A stretch of DNA of 64,000 nt from Harmothoe impar (taxonomy: Eukaryota > Annelida > Polychaeta > Phyllodocida > Polynoidae), in contig OX381715.1 of NCBI GenBank assembly GCA_947462335.1, forward strand, positions 38,292,650 through 38,356,649, in the 5' to 3' direction. The notes beneath the pieces are model-generated. The model did no database searches. It was not told the DNA's origin and saw only the letters and a list, made by a program, of their open reading frames with translations. A program made the translations under genes and the position numbers. Below, piece by piece: positions 20,350 through 31,912 of the stretch (within the stretch, counting starts at the first letter, position 1; each line of letters begins with the position of its first letter).

Positions 20350-20537
20350 ATGCTATGCCCTTTGTTGTCTGAGTTGCTGGCTAAAGTTGCATTCATGCAT
20401 CATGCCAACCCTTCGTACTTGATAGTCTCAAGGGGTTGGCATGGGGCATGAATTAGAGCACCGGTGAGTTATTTGTGCTGCAATGGAGCATCATGACAAC
20501 ACATGCTGCCAACAGGCATCATTCTGTCCTTAAAGGG
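20350..20537. mobile_element. TTAA-P element, partial
   Basis: The left terminus is lost. The interior has CATTCATGCATCATGCCAACC, AGGGGTTGGCATGGGGCATG and CCGGTGAGTTA. The right end is TCTGTCCTTAAAGGG before TTAG. Confidence 0.7.
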
Positions 20538-20540
20538 TTA

Positions 20541-21619
20541 GATAGAATAGAGGTGGACATCCATGCGGGAGATTATGGCTTGAAATATTCAAGGCCTTTG
20601 ATATGATGTCCTATTGTACAAAAATCTGATCCAATAAAAACATCATCCAGTCGACTGGATTCATAGAAAAAAGGCTTCCACAGGGTTGCAAGGCTGGTCA
20701 TTGATTATTTAGGAATTGCTTGTCATTGTTGGCATATTACCTGGCAGAGAGTCAGGCTGCTATGTGCTTGTATACTTAGTACCATTCAGGGACTCAATGC
20801 TGTGTCTGGTAGAGTAGGCTCTAGGACAGGGCTGTCTGGCTGTATTGACAAATCACATCTAAATTATAGCTGATATTGTCAGATTGTATATCCCTCTAAT
20901 TTCTATACATTGCTTTAGTTTGATATTATCCCTGCCATTTGGCTTCATGTGAAGAGTAAAGGCAATAACTTATTTCATTCATTCACGGTGGCTCATAGTC
21001 AATGGTTTGTTTTATTCTAATTAGTTTTTCGATACACTGAGCAGCGAGGAGAAAGGGAGGTGCTCTTGCAATTGGAAACAATGAGCAACAGCAGCAGTAA
21101 CCACAGAGACTTGGTGAATGGTCATACAATTCCTCTTTGCTTGCATTCTGTAAACATAGATATTTTTGCTGGTATAAATTTCCGCGGATTTCTTCAAAAA
21201 CTGAATTCCCTGTGGATTTAAATTGCCATTTTGGAACTTTAATTCAATACTGTATAAAAATTCACGCTGGATATATTTACGCTGATTTTAAAAACGCGAA
21301 AGTATTACAGCGCGTAAAAAAATACATTTACAGTAGCTCCCAGCGTCCCCCCAACCCATTCCTACACAACCTTGACACAACCTTGACACAGCAGCCGGTC
21401 CGTCCCCTATATCCGCCCCCAGCCAGCATACACAGCCCCCCCCCCCCATATCCTCACACAGACAGACACATATATCCGGCCTGTTACTGAGGCCTGTGTG
21501 ACGACAAAAGGCCTAGTTAGGCTGCAGTTAGGCCTCTGGGTTAGGCCTGTGTGACGACAGAAGACCGCCATTAGTCACAGCTGTTCTGCTGGTTCCCCAG
21601 GTCCCTGCAGACTTATTAA
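20541..21619. other. Intron-like non-coding stretch
   Basis: A 16-bp perfect palindrome ATCCAGTCGACTGGAT lies at 20,645-20,660. Two GCCTGTGTGACGACA repeats lie near 21,492 and 21,546. A 9-base C run is near 21,438. No exon seen. Confidence 0.45.
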
Positions 21620-21817
21620 CCCTTTAAGGACGACATGTCGCTAAAAGATTACATTTGTCACTGGTAACTTGCTGATGCTGCATTGACCAGTGCATCATGA
21701 CGATCCCTTAGGAGTGTCTCAACCCTGTAGGGTCGGCATGATACATGAATGCAGCCCTTGAGTTACTCATGCATCATGAAGGCCAAGGGAATGGTGCATT
21801 ATGCTGTCCCCACAGGG
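21620..21817 (+). mobile_element. TTAA-P element, 198 bp
   Basis: CCCTTTAAGGACGACATGTC directly after TTAA (21,616-21,619). Head left (GTCGCTAAAAGATTAC); right end GCTGTCCCCACAGGG before TAAA. Confidence 0.85.
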
Positions 21818-21820
21818 TAA

Positions 21821-22020
21821 AGCATGATGCGGCTAGCCTTCCGGTTCATTGGTCACCATGATGCACCAATGCAGCGCTGGTAACTCAACCGTTCTGTATC
21901 TGTGCATCATACTGATTCTGTCATAGTCAATAGACACCGCAAGGGCAATGCAGCACTGGTAAGTTACCCAACAGTGCTGCATCCATGTAGATCATAATTG
22001 ACAAATGCATCAAAGGGCTT
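21821..22020. mobile_element. Degenerate TTAA-P remnant
   Basis: Starts three bases after the previous copy. Contains CATGATGCACCAATGCAGCGC, CTGTGCATCATAC, GCAATGCAGCACTGGTAAGTT and GTGCTGCATCCATG, but no termini. Probably an older copy into which, or next to which, the intact one inserted. Confidence 0.55.
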
Positions 22021-23490
22021 TGCTGTCAGTACATGGTGTATGTCTGTGTGTGTGTGGTGAGGTGGGGGAGTGTAGTCTGCGTATACTCAATCTGGGATCT
22101 GCTGGCGGGGCTGACAAAGTGCCAGGCTGATGAGTTCACTCTAGGGGGACTTCTAATGAAGCAAATAATAGTTATAATTAAATTAGAGGTGAATTGACAC
22201 CTGAAGGAGGAGGTATGGACATATCTTGGAGCGGCAACCTATGCTATAAAACATTTTACAAGGCATACTATGTCAACTTAATGTATATTGCTCAGTTTCA
22301 CAGAAGGACTGGGAAAGTGTGAGCTGCTCAAATTACTGTTGTAAAGTACATACTAAATTGGGTGATGGCAGGCCTGGAGTTTGAGGGTGATACTACTGAT
22401 ATATCTCGTAATCACCTAACAGTGAGGGGACTTGCCAGCAGGTCCCAGATTCAGTATAATTGGGGGGGGGGGTCTGTCGGGAATATGACTGTGCCCGGTG
22501 CAGTGCCTTTGAGCCCTCAGACTGTCGCTGATCACACGGCTATATAGGTGCACAGATGTACCAGCCGCAGAAGGCACCATACAGGCTGCACACATAGCAT
22601 GCCATATGGTCTTCTTTGTGCCACGAACTACCACATTTGGTGTCACCATAAAACTAATTTTCTCTTGAATATACTTATATTTTAGCCCTTCTTTGCATCA
22701 GATGACTTTAGAAGGCACCAGTGTGCATTGGGTGTAAATCATATGAAGAGTCGTCATTATGCGTTTAGAATATGTTTTAATGTAAGATAACATAGAAATG
22801 AAAAGCGAAGGAATATCATTCAATATCATCTATAGACAGAGTTGCATGACAACACCGCATCACCCTTCTGCACAAGTCTGGGATTGCGTCACGAGGCAAT
22901 ACGAGTGCCATATGTGATGCCCCAATGAGTAATTCTCGTATTCTTCGTCAGTCTCAGAGGTGTCTATATTTGCATGTTAAAATGAACTAGTCTGGTCCCC
23001 ATACTGCAGTGGCGAAATTTGAAAGGTGGGGGTGAGGGGTCCACTAAACACCAAAGAACGCAAAGGCATCCCGCCGCAAATCGTGGCAAATAGAAATGTC
23101 ATTAGAAAAATATGATAAATTTCCAAGGGGGTTCAGGACCCCCCCCCCCCCCCACTGGATCCCCCTGAATAATACTGCACCCCACACACTGTCCCACATG
23201 TCCTGTAGCTCCTATAGGCAGTGACACTCCCCATCCCCCCCCCCCCAGCCCCCTATATAATATAGGCAATGAGTAGCTCCGACAGCCGCTATTGACGAGA
23301 TCCGCTGTATAGGAGCCACTCCGGACCTGCTCTATAGGAAGAAGCCTTCTCATACTTATACATTATACGGGCCCCCTGCTCACCCAGGGCCCCCGGTCAC
23401 ACCTGCCGCGGCCCCGAACCTGAATAATGCATGAGACGACGGCCGGGGGTCAATAACATGGGAGTGGCTGTATGTAAAGGGGGGGGGGGG
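22021..23490. other. Intron-like stretch with G/C homopolymers
   Basis: No exon seen. Homopolymer runs: G10 near 22,462, about C15 near 23,140 and C10 near 23,238. CTCCCTGGGACACCCTCCCAGC occurs just downstream. Confidence 0.45.
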
Positions 23491-23913
23491 GTGTCACTCT
23501 CCCAGCACGGTCTCAAACAAGACTCTGTCACACTCCCTGGGACACCCTCCCAGCACAGTATCAAATAAGACTCTGCTAAAAGGCGCGGACTACAGTAAAT
23601 CTTCAGTGGGAGAAGGGAGGAAAATGGTACTACCTGTCTGTTGTCCTGTTCCCATCACGTACTGTAGTCTCCATACACCAAAAATAGTTCTCCGGAATAT
23701 GTCTAATTTGGACCATAAAATCATGACCAATACTTCTAAAACATTTGTTATTCATACATTCTTCCAAATATTTGAATTGATTCATAGTTGTATCAATTTT
23801 CATTCTAAAAGCATGGTGTAGATAAGTTTTCAAGGTGATCCACCGCATTTTGGCAGAAAGGAAGTAGTGCTGGTACAAAGAAATGAGAGAATCTGCTGGG
23901 AGATTGGAGATGT
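23491..23913 (-). repeat. Dispersed repeat family R3, copy 2 (inverted)
   Basis: Reverse complement of the copy at 3,589. From the right it reads AATCTCCCAGCAGATTCTC, then TTCCTTTCTGCCAAAA, ATCATGATTTTATGG, and ends in AGCAGAGTCTTATTTGATAC and GGGAGGGT. The GTCTCAAACAAGACTCTG...GTATCAAATAAGACTCTG end is duplicated (about 23,510 and 23,560). Confidence 0.75.
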
Positions 23914-24629
23914 ATGGGGGTGTATGTGAGGGAATGTGGAAGGGGGCAGGGTTTTAACTTGATGAGAGGGTGTACATAGTCGTGCCCAGACTTCTGCTAC
24001 AGGTAGGAAAGGGTCCTTAGGGGCACCTCTTGAAGTCCACATGTGACATCGGACCTAGTGATACAAGGAAAGAATAAGTGACTTATTCAACATGCGACAT
24101 GAGGACCCCACTCCCCCATCCAGGACCCCAACTTGGCCGTCACTGTTTTCTGCTTTCAATTGGAGCAGCTATGTGTACGACTGCAAATCATTGTGGGTAA
24201 AAAGGAAAAAGGGAAATATATGGCTTTTCTTGAGAACCTTATATCATATTTAGGCCTAAAGACTTATTTTAATTGGTTAAAGAGTAAAGTTTGGGACAAT
24301 TAATCGTGGGGTTTCCATGTCCCCTGTCAATTTTAATTATTGGTGATCATATCGGTTTTAAGAAATGTCTCATGTTCCATGGCACTATAGACCTACTTAT
24401 TCCTCCTGTCCCATGTCACTAAGCCCCTAAAAGAGCCATCTCGCCATATCAAATTTAGGGGTCTCGGTCCATTAGTTTGTTTCAGTTATTTTCCCTGTAC
24501 TATCACTCTATTTATTTCATGGTGAATACGATCTATCAAGGTTAAACCTATGGGAGTACCGTATGCGAGTGAAGTGTGAAATAACCCTATATGTCATATT
24601 TCACGCTGTGGCCGTATTTCACGCTGCTA
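23914..24629. other. Intron-like non-coding stretch
   Basis: No exon or repeat supported. ATTTCACGCTG occurs twice close together near 24,599 and 24,617. Confidence 0.45.
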
Positions 24630-24695
24630 GGGGTCGCAATGGGGTTGCCATAGGGTTGCCATGGGGTTGCCATGGGGTTGCCATGGGGTTGCCAT
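24630..24695. repeat. 11-bp tandem repeat, six units
   Basis: GGGGTTGCCAT repeated without length change; the first unit is GGGGTCGCAAT and the third AGGGTTGCCAT. It directly precedes the E-box/YY1 pair. Confidence 0.9.
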
Positions 24696-24705
24696 GCTAC
24701 AGAGG

Positions 24706-24739
24706 GTCACGTGACTTGCGCGGAATTCAAAATGGCGGC
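24706..24739. promoter_or_regulatory. E-box palindrome plus YY1-like site
   Basis: GTCACGTGAC (24,706-24,715) is a perfect CACGTG palindrome. AAAATGGCGGC (24,729-24,739) matches the YY1 core AANATGGCGGC. In animals this combination is typical of core promoters near transcription starts. No exon is identified next to it. Confidence 0.45.
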
Positions 24740-24852
24740 ACTACGGACGTAAACAAACACTGTGGTAGTAAAGAAACATCGTGGAAGTAAAGAAACATAG
24801 ACTACATATCTATTTTATATCAAAATACCCTGAAATAAATACAGAGCGGCAC

Positions 24853-24978
24853 TTAAAAGTGCCCTCGTCTGTGGTTAGTGCACTCGTGCTGCTTGGGCCG
24901 TATTGCACTAGGCCTACGGCCAGCGTGCAATACGACCCAAGCACCACTCGTGCACTAACCACAGACTCAGTCACTTTA
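24853..24978. other. Long hairpin (inverted repeat)
   Basis: Arms 24,867-24,908 and 24,925-24,966 (42 bp each) are reverse complements with only a few mismatches, around a 16-base loop. The arms start GTCTGTGGTTAGTGCAC and end CGTATTGCAC. Weaker pairing extends outward to AAAGTG/CACTTT. It could be a MITE or a structured RNA precursor; no target duplication is obvious. Confidence 0.75.
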
Positions 24979-25255
24979 GCGTGCAGCTCTGTCTATATAT
25001 TATATATCCAGACCTTATACCCAGCAGTAGCCTACCCTGCTACCTGAACAACATCCCACTATGTAGGCACTAAGCCTGTAGAGAGGGGAAGGTGCTAAAT
25101 GTGCCTCATTGAGCTCAATGTGATATATAACATTTAAAGGATGTGAAACGTAAAAAGGCGGAATAGGACAGGCGGTATAGACCAGGGTCTGGGAAGACAA
25201 ACGAGGTGGCACCGAATGGGACGACCCTGTGTACAATAGGGAGAGGGACATTTAA

Positions 25256-25446
25256 CCCTTTAAGGATGGATGTCGCTAAAGGATGACATTTATTGTCATG
25301 ATGTAGCAATGCAGCCCCGGCGAGCAACTCACCGGTGATGCTTGATGCTTGAATGCAACCCTGGCAAGTTACTCGCCAGGGCTGCATCCATGTATCATGA
25401 CGACCAAGGGCATGATGCATTAATGCTTTATGCTGCCCTTCAAGGG
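25256..25446 (+). mobile_element. TTAA-P element, 191 bp
   Basis: CCCTTTAAGGATGGATGTC after TTAA (25,252-25,255). Head left (GTCGCTAAAGGATGAC), tail right (GCATGATGCATTAATGC), end CTGCCCTTCAAGGG before CTAA. Confidence 0.88.
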
Positions 25447-26041
25447 CTAAAAAGCCCAGACTAGATATTTCATCAAATTCAGCGTTTTGGTTCTTTTATG
25501 GTTTTAATCTGGCTCCTGGGGATTCCACATATGGTCAGCTGTTTTAGATAGATTGGGGGAGTGTGGAGAGGAGGGAGAGAGGTGTTATAGGCAAACATAC
25601 AGAGAAAGAGACAAACAGTCAGGCAGGCAGGGGATGAGGGAGATGAAGAGATGTAAAGAAATGGCCAGAACAAGAAGGGGGAAGAGAGCGAGGGCCAGAG
25701 AGAAAGGGAAAGAGTGGGAAGAAAGAGCCAGAGACATAAAACGACTGGGCAGATAGTACAAGATGGAGCTATAGATTGGGCTAGGGAGAGCTAGAGACCA
25801 AAGAGAATGCATATGAGAGGGAGAGAGGCGGAAAGAGTGCATGAGAAGCAAAGAGAGACAGTATTTGTTGCTGCTTCTTGATACAGAAAGTAGAGGGGTG
25901 AGTGTGAGGTCAAGGTTTCAGCAGATGGCAGCTCTCAAGCCTCCTACCAACACAAGTAACAGTCCTAACGGCCAATACCAAAACACACCCAGACTCTGCT
26001 TGGATCCCGGCCCCCTGCTGGGAGAGTGGACAGATGGTGGT
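25447..26041. other. Purine-rich non-coding stretch
   Basis: From 25,555 to 25,860 the + strand is a GA-rich tract (GAGAGG, AAAGAGA repeats) of low complexity. A 164-codon + frame spans 25,841-26,335 but is not supported as an exon. Confidence 0.45.
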
Positions 26042-26056
26042 GGCGCCCCCTGGTGG
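26042..26056 (-). promoter_or_regulatory. CTCF-like site, exact consensus
   Basis: On the minus strand the 15 bases read CCACCAGGGGGCGCC, an exact match to the vertebrate/bilaterian CTCF consensus. It is flanked by GGTGGTGGCG and GCGCCCGG. Orientation is opposite to the pair at 3,544. Binding is inferred. Confidence 0.5.
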
Positions 26057-27190
26057 CGCCCGGATGTAACATCTTGCCGCTCTAACCCTGGCCTCCTGTG
26101 CGGCGGACCGTGCTCCCCTGTGCCTCCCATGCTCCCCACACACCCCTCCTCCAGTTCCCCACCCTATGACCCCCACCCCAACCTCTCCCTCCAGTTCACC
26201 ATATGCTACATACACATCCAACCTTTATTGGTGCATTCTGCAGCAGAGGGAGTGATCAGAAGGCCTCTCTGTAGGGTTCAAATCTCAAGCAGATGTCTCA
26301 ATCTCCTATCAGATTCTGGGTCTAGACTCAAATAACTGCATATAGATGAACAAACATTATTCACTAAAACAGTGGATAAAGACTATGGCATCCTTATCCA
26401 TGCAGAGAGGTGATGGACTAGACCCCTCTCTATCTCTGACTAGACTGGCCTCCGTCAGCGAGATTCTAATCAACCACACAATACCCCCCCCTCCCCCCAT
26501 CTCCCCGAGCTGCTCCCTCTTTGATTCTACGGTTTTGGAAAATGTCAGTTTTTCGTCTTCAATTGAAATCAACAACTTGAGCAAGTCTAGTAATATAGCG
26601 CCATCTCTCACTGCAGTGTGGGGTATGAAGGGTATGAGTGTGTGTGTGTGGGGGGGGGGGGGGGGGGGGTACTCGTGACCCTCAGTGCGCGGTAGCATGC
26701 CCCATTAGGCCCCATCAGAGCACGTCATGTACCCAAACAGCCACCTGGTGGGCACAGGGCGTACTGTAACACATAGGGCACTACACAAACACACAGTGTG
26801 TGACTGTACTAACACATGGAACACAGCACTAACTACAGTATGTTACTGTACTGATTCATAGAACACAACTTAAAAACAGTATCAACAGTGTTAGTGTTAC
26901 TTCCATATTACAGATACTATGAGGTAGACCATATCCGACCACACCATACTGTATTCTGAGACCACAGCATCTGGATCAAATGAAATGTTAAAACCATGCA
27001 TTCAAAGACTAAATCATAACACGGCCTAGGACAGTGTAGTGCATCAAACGCTGGGTCTAGCACTTGTGGTGTATAGCGTTATTGAGTAATCAGTATAGTG
27101 CTAATGGTCTAGTCTGGCTGCCTGAGTAACTGTAAGTAGTATATGACAAACGACATACAGCGCAGGCTATATAATGGCCCTTTATATTGA
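26057..27190. other. Intron-like non-coding stretch
   Basis: A (GT)n run passing into G20 lies at about 26,638-26,669. CCCCCCCCTCCCCCC-type sequence is near 26,485. AACACA(G/T)-type short motifs recur at 26,770-26,890. No exon supported. Confidence 0.45.
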
Positions 27191-27390
27191 CTCTTTCAGG
27201 ACGTCACGTTTCCTGAAAACGTTGCGTGAAGGCCTCATGGTGCTTTGTCGTCATCAGACACCAAGCATCATATTTGGGAATGATGCATAACTGCTTTCCA
27301 GGCGAGTTACTCGCCACAGCTTCATTCATGCATCATGCCGACAAAAGTGCATACCGGTAGTGCATAGAGCAATATGAATGCCTTTAAGGG
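27191..27390. mobile_element. TTAA-P element, diverged, 200 bp
   Basis: Left CTCTTTCAGGACGTCACG after TTGA; right GAATGCCTTTAAGGG before CTAA. Core GGCGAGTTACTCGCC is perfect, but its outer stem has decayed. Confidence 0.75.
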
Positions 27391-27394
27391 CTAA

Positions 27395-28100
27395 ACTAGT
27401 GTGACGATGGAATACTGGGCTGGCTACCTACTATTCTACAATGCTATATAACCTGCACCGCCAGTGGGCCTGCTAGTTAGTATTGTGCAGTGGTGAGCAG
27501 CTCTGAGCTGAACCCAGCTGCTCCTACAGTATAGGGTATACCAGTAGTAATAGGTTTTCATACCACTAGAACAGACTACTGCAGCATACTCTATACGCGT
27601 CTATCAATATTTGAGGGTTTCACACCACTATAGGTCAATGCAGCAAGAATAGACTACTGTAGATGCACCAAAATAGTTCCACCCTAGCTGGCCTGGGAAT
27701 AGAGGGTAAGTCATGAAAGCCTGATCCAATCGGAAGATAAAAATCGCCAACAACAATCATGCAGTCTTGCAAACCCACTACAACGTTCCTTTATATAAAT
27801 ATTAAACCTTGGGATGTCTAAATCAGGAGAAGGTTGTGTAAGAGGACCTTGGCGTGTGTAGGAGTGTGACGGGGCCTTTAGTCAGGGTCAGGTAGTAGGA
27901 CGAGTGGGCGGGGGGAGTGGGTGGTGAGTTATGTGACGGAAGAGGAATTACACCCACCCCACCTTAGCCAGCGGGCGGCCGGCATGCTAGCCCCCCATCC
28001 CTCAGTGTCTAACGACTCTAGGCTGAATTACACGCCCCAAACTGCATCAGGCCCCACTTACAGAGTAGGGGCTGACCGTTTTCCTCAATGCTTGTTATTA
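27395..28100. other. Intron-like non-coding stretch
   Basis: No exon, repeat or motif supported. Confidence 0.45.
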
Positions 28101-28477
28101 AACATTTAAGGGTCTTAGGTCGTCATGAAGCATGAATGCAGCCCTGGCGAGTAACTCGCCCGGGCTGCATTCAATCATCATGCCGACCCTATTGGGTTGG
28201 TACACTCGCGATAAAGTCGGCATGATGCATGACTGAAGTTACACCTCCCTACTTATTTAATGTTACGCTCCACCAACTGGGGACTGATCTATTAATGACG
28301 GCATGATAAGCCTCAAGGTTCATGTTCAATTGTAGCCATGATGCACCAGCGCATCACTGGAAATTAAGTTACTTGCTGGCATTGTATTGAGAGCGTATCA
28401 TTCCCGGAGTGTCGGCATGATGCATTGAGTAAGCCTAGGTGCAAGGTACATCAAAGCACTATGCAGGCCCTAAAGGG
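28101..28477. mobile_element. TTAA-P element, expanded to about 377 bp
   Basis: A well-kept hairpin GAATGCAGCCCTGGCGAGTA begins at 28,134. Then GTCGGCATGATGCATGAC, a disrupted centre (28,230-28,320), a second set of hairpins, and a right end GCAGGCCCTAAAGGG before TTGA. Probably two elements fused. Confidence 0.7.
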
Positions 28478-28679
28478 TTGATATCACCCAATAGGAGCAC
28501 CACATTACACTAACTCTATTACGTGTAGACCCTTTTAGAACCTCCCGACCTCCTCTTCACTACTTTAAACTTTGTTTAAAAAAACTGAGTAATTTGTGCA
28601 GGGGACCTAGGTGGAGACACATCGGCGACTCATTTAACATGCGCTGAGGTATGTGTGTGTTATGTTATCCTCATTTTAA

Positions 28680-28926
28680 CCCTTTAAGGATGGTATAATG
28701 TATTAATGCATCATGTCCTTGGTCTTCATGATGCAGCCCTGGTGAGTTTAGCGAGTAACTCACCAAGACTGCAATCAAGCATCATGCCGACGCTACGGGG
28801 TTCAGACACTCGTAAAGGGTCGGCATGATGCACCCATTGAGTACCGAGGAATTACTTGTCGGGGATGCAGAGTTACTCGCCAGGATGATAAATATCATCT
28901 TTTAGGGACATGTCGTCCTTGAAGGG
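28680..28926 (-). mobile_element. TTAA-P element, full length, 247 bp
   Basis: CCCTTTAAGGATGGTATAATG after TTAA (28,676-28,679), tail left. Right GGGACATGTCGTCCTTGAAGGG before TTTA, head right. Length matches the 248-bp copy at 2,481. Confidence 0.9.
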
Positions 28927-28929
28927 TTT

Positions 28930-29946
28930 ATAGTTTCACTAAGAGAATACAAGATACATAATATATACTGAGTAGCCTGAATGGGTGACACTGCATGTTG
29001 TAGGGGTGCAATGCTTTATTTATGCCTTCAGGGCAGCTATCTCTTTAATCTACTGTTTCAAATTGTATTAAGTCGGCCTATATGTGGCGTTAAAGGCTTC
29101 CCCAATTGAGACACATTAGCTACTTTAATATATTGTTACAGCGAGCACTGCGATATATTGAAGTGCCATGCAATACTGACATTTACGGCTTTGGCTATAT
29201 CGCCGATGACTGCAGTGTCTGACACAGGATATAGACAATGGAATTTCAGTTAATCATGTTGAGAATAATCCTATTCAATTTACTTGTATTTTCTATAAGC
29301 AGACTTTTAAGCTCATTAATTACACTCTGTAAACGATTATACTCTGTCATTTCCATAATGATATCTGATAGTTACCAGTGGATTACTGCAATACAAATAT
29401 AGTGTCCCTTGTCTTTCTCCTTAACATCATTTAGCTATTCTGCTTACAAACGTTATTAAGACCATATCGAGACTAATCCGACACTGGCCAACCATGAGCT
29501 GCAATCGACAGGAAAACAAGTACCTAGACAGACAGACTGGTTTCATATCGGGAAGGAAAATTGTTTCAGTGTGAGGAAAATCGACATCAGGACCATTACC
29601 CCCCCCCCCCCACCCCCCCCACGGCATATCCCATTACCAGGCACCACGACCACCTCCATTCTGTATTGAGAAGTGGCGCCACCCCAACTCATGACCTCTC
29701 TGTAGGTTACAGCCATCTTTACCCACCGGCGGCTGATGTAATATGATCTATGTAAACTGGGTTACTTTGTACACCAACACTGTGCTAGGGGAGTGACGCC
29801 TCTGCTACAGATTTTGACCCATCAGAGAGGGCTCTTACCGACTCGTCCCTCGCAGAATGGTCCCCTGTATCGGTAATCGATGTTTCCTCCCGCACTTCCT
29901 GAGATGAGCGTCTTAAAAAGTAATAGGTCTGACCTTTTATTCCTTA
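28930..29946. other. Intron-like non-coding stretch
   Basis: No exon supported. C10 and C8 runs lie near 29,600-29,620. Confidence 0.45.
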
Positions 29947-30052
29947 CCCTTTAAGGACCGCACCACCTATTTAGGTTACACCCCGGGCTGAATTCATGCA
30001 TCATGACGACCAAGGGCATGATGCATTAAGGCATCATACCGCCCTTAAATGG
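29947..30052. mobile_element. TTAA-P element, internally deleted, 106 bp
   Basis: CCCTTTAAGGACCGC to CCGCCCTTAAATGG before TTAG. Only one half-hairpin (GAATTCATGCATCATGACGAC) survives. Confidence 0.75.
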
Positions 30053-30252
30053 TTAGTGTTCACTTGTGGTTATAAAAGTCCACAAAGCCAGCGCAGGAAA
30101 CACGTGGGCTCTCCATTTTTGTATCATGCAGAGATGCCACTTTTCCTGAAAAAAGACGGGAATTGCTTCTTTTCCGCAGGAAATACTGGTAATCTCCTGC
30201 AACGATTCAACCAAATTTGCAAGTTTCCTGAATTTTGGGAATGACATCGATT

Positions 30253-30569
30253 TATTCATGCCGACCCTCCAGGGCTGTTTTAACCACGCAGGGTCAGCAT
30301 GATGCTGCAATACAGCACTGGAGAGTTACGCGCCAGGGCTGCATTGATGCATCATGACGACAAAAGGCATAGTAATGATGTATAAACGCAGAATTCACCA
30401 GGGCTGCATTCAAGCATCATGCCGACTCTACAGGGTTGAGACAGTCCCAAAGGGTCGGCATGATGCGCCAATTCAATACAATGCAGCACCATAGAGTTGC
30501 TCACCGGGGCTGTATCAGTGCGTCATGACGACAAATGTCATCTTTTAGCGACATGCCGTCCTTAAAGGG
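30253..30569 (-). mobile_element. TTAA-P element, about 317 bp
   Basis: Left terminus unclear. Three hairpin sets occur, including GAGAGTTACGCGCCAGGGC and GTCGGCATGATGCGCCAATTC. Right end GTCATCTTTTAGCGAC then GCCGTCCTTAAAGGG before TTAG, head right. Confidence 0.75.
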
Positions 30570-31290
30570 TTAGTTCCCATCCTTAACCCTTAGGGGCCTA
30601 GAACTATTTGACCAAAGTCAGATATCTGCAGCATAATTAGTATACCCTATTGTAAATCTACAACAGTGCAATTTCTTGTCCAGACATACGGTTTATATTA
30701 TATTTCCTGAAAGCTGTTGCAGTAACCTTTTCTCATGCTAAACCCCCTGTATGAAAAAAAAGATAACCTCGGTAACCATAGCAACCAGAAACCTTCCATT
30801 TGTTAGATTTATCAAATTTTGCCTTAGATTGGCTGTACTTTGGGCCATGGAGGAACATTCTAATCCATTGCCATGGCAACAATGGAATTTTTACTTCACA
30901 TCCCCAAAATGGGAATGATACATGACCCATTGACATCAGTTACATAATTTGATGTACATTTTCCAAATTGCATGAAAAATATATGATTATATCTAAGATG
31001 ACAACTAATAGTATTATGATGTGAGGAGAATACTCAGCAACAGCCAGTGGGACAACTTGAAATTGGAGATATTTATTAATCATTTTTCTACTTTAATTGC
31101 TCTAAAACTGGTGATATCTATCGGATAACAAATGTAAGCCCATGTATGAAAAGCTGAGGTCACTCCGGAGAAATTGGTATGTCTCACAGTTGTCTACACT
31201 TAATATTTATGTGATAGAAGCATGAAGGACTCTAGATATGTGCAAAATACGCCATTTTACGCCATTTTCACGCCACTGGGCCTCTAAGGG
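30570..31290. other. Intron-like non-coding stretch
   Basis: AT-rich. TACGCCATTTTACGCCATTTTC near 31,250 is a short duplication. It is bracketed by AACCCTTAGGGGCC (30,595) and GGCCTCTAAGGGTTAA (31,280), an inverted pair GGCC(T/C)CTAAGGGTTA that may be the ends of a 700-bp element. Confidence 0.45.
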
Positions 31291-31486
31291 TTAAGGAGTG
31301 CATCAACACTGTAGGGTCAGCATGGTAGCATGAGTTACTCTCCAGGGCTGCCTTCATGCATCAGGATGACAAAAGACAATTATACTGCTGAAATAGCACC
31401 AATTCACCGTCAATCTATTCACCATGGCCGTATATTGGTACATCATGACAGCAAATGTCTTTAAGTAACATGATGTCCTTAGAGGG
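31291..31486 (-). mobile_element. TTAA-P element, decayed
   Basis: GTAGGGTCAGCATGGTAGCATG and CCAGGGCTGCCTTCATGCATC on the left. The right end is GATGTCCTTAGAGGG before TTTA, with a GCAAATGTCTTTAAGTAAC head remnant. Confidence 0.65.
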
Positions 31487-31691
31487 TTTAAGATGTGATA
31501 CCGTGTAGCTGCGGCGGCCCCGGGTCGTGGCCGGGCAGCACCGTGGAGGGAACGCCCGGAGAACCAAAAATTCGATTGTCTTTAATTGGACGCTGAAAAA
31601 CTTGTATTAAGCCAATCAGAGCACGCGGATCCATTTGCTGCCATTTGCTGCGGTACCGTGACGAGGAAGCAGTCCACTTAATGCTTTTTAA

Positions 31692-31912
31692 CCCTTTAAT
31701 GATGATATGATGCTTTAATATGCTATACCCCTCATCGTCATGATGCATGAATGCAGCCATGGTCAGTAAACTCGCCAGTGCTACATTGGGATTGAGACAG
31801 TCCAGTATGGTCGGCATGATGCACCAATGCAGCACCAGCGAGTTAATCGCCAGGGCTGCATTAATGCATCATGATGACAAATTCATCTTTAGTGACATCT
31901 GTCCTTAAAGGG
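31692..31912 (-). mobile_element. TTAA-P element, 221 bp
   Basis: CCCTTTAATGATGATATGATG after TTAA (31,688-31,691), tail left. Right CATCTGTCCTTAAAGGG before TTAG, head right. Confidence 0.85.

Noticed and set aside
25925..26335. Possible second exon (MAALKPPTNTSNSPNGQYQ...) after TTTCAG at 25,921
   Set aside because: It would be in phase 0 with the 14.3-kb exon, but the pyrimidine tract is poor, no good donor follows, and the frame holds a CTCF-like motif and low-complexity Pro/Ser. RNA junction reads would decide.
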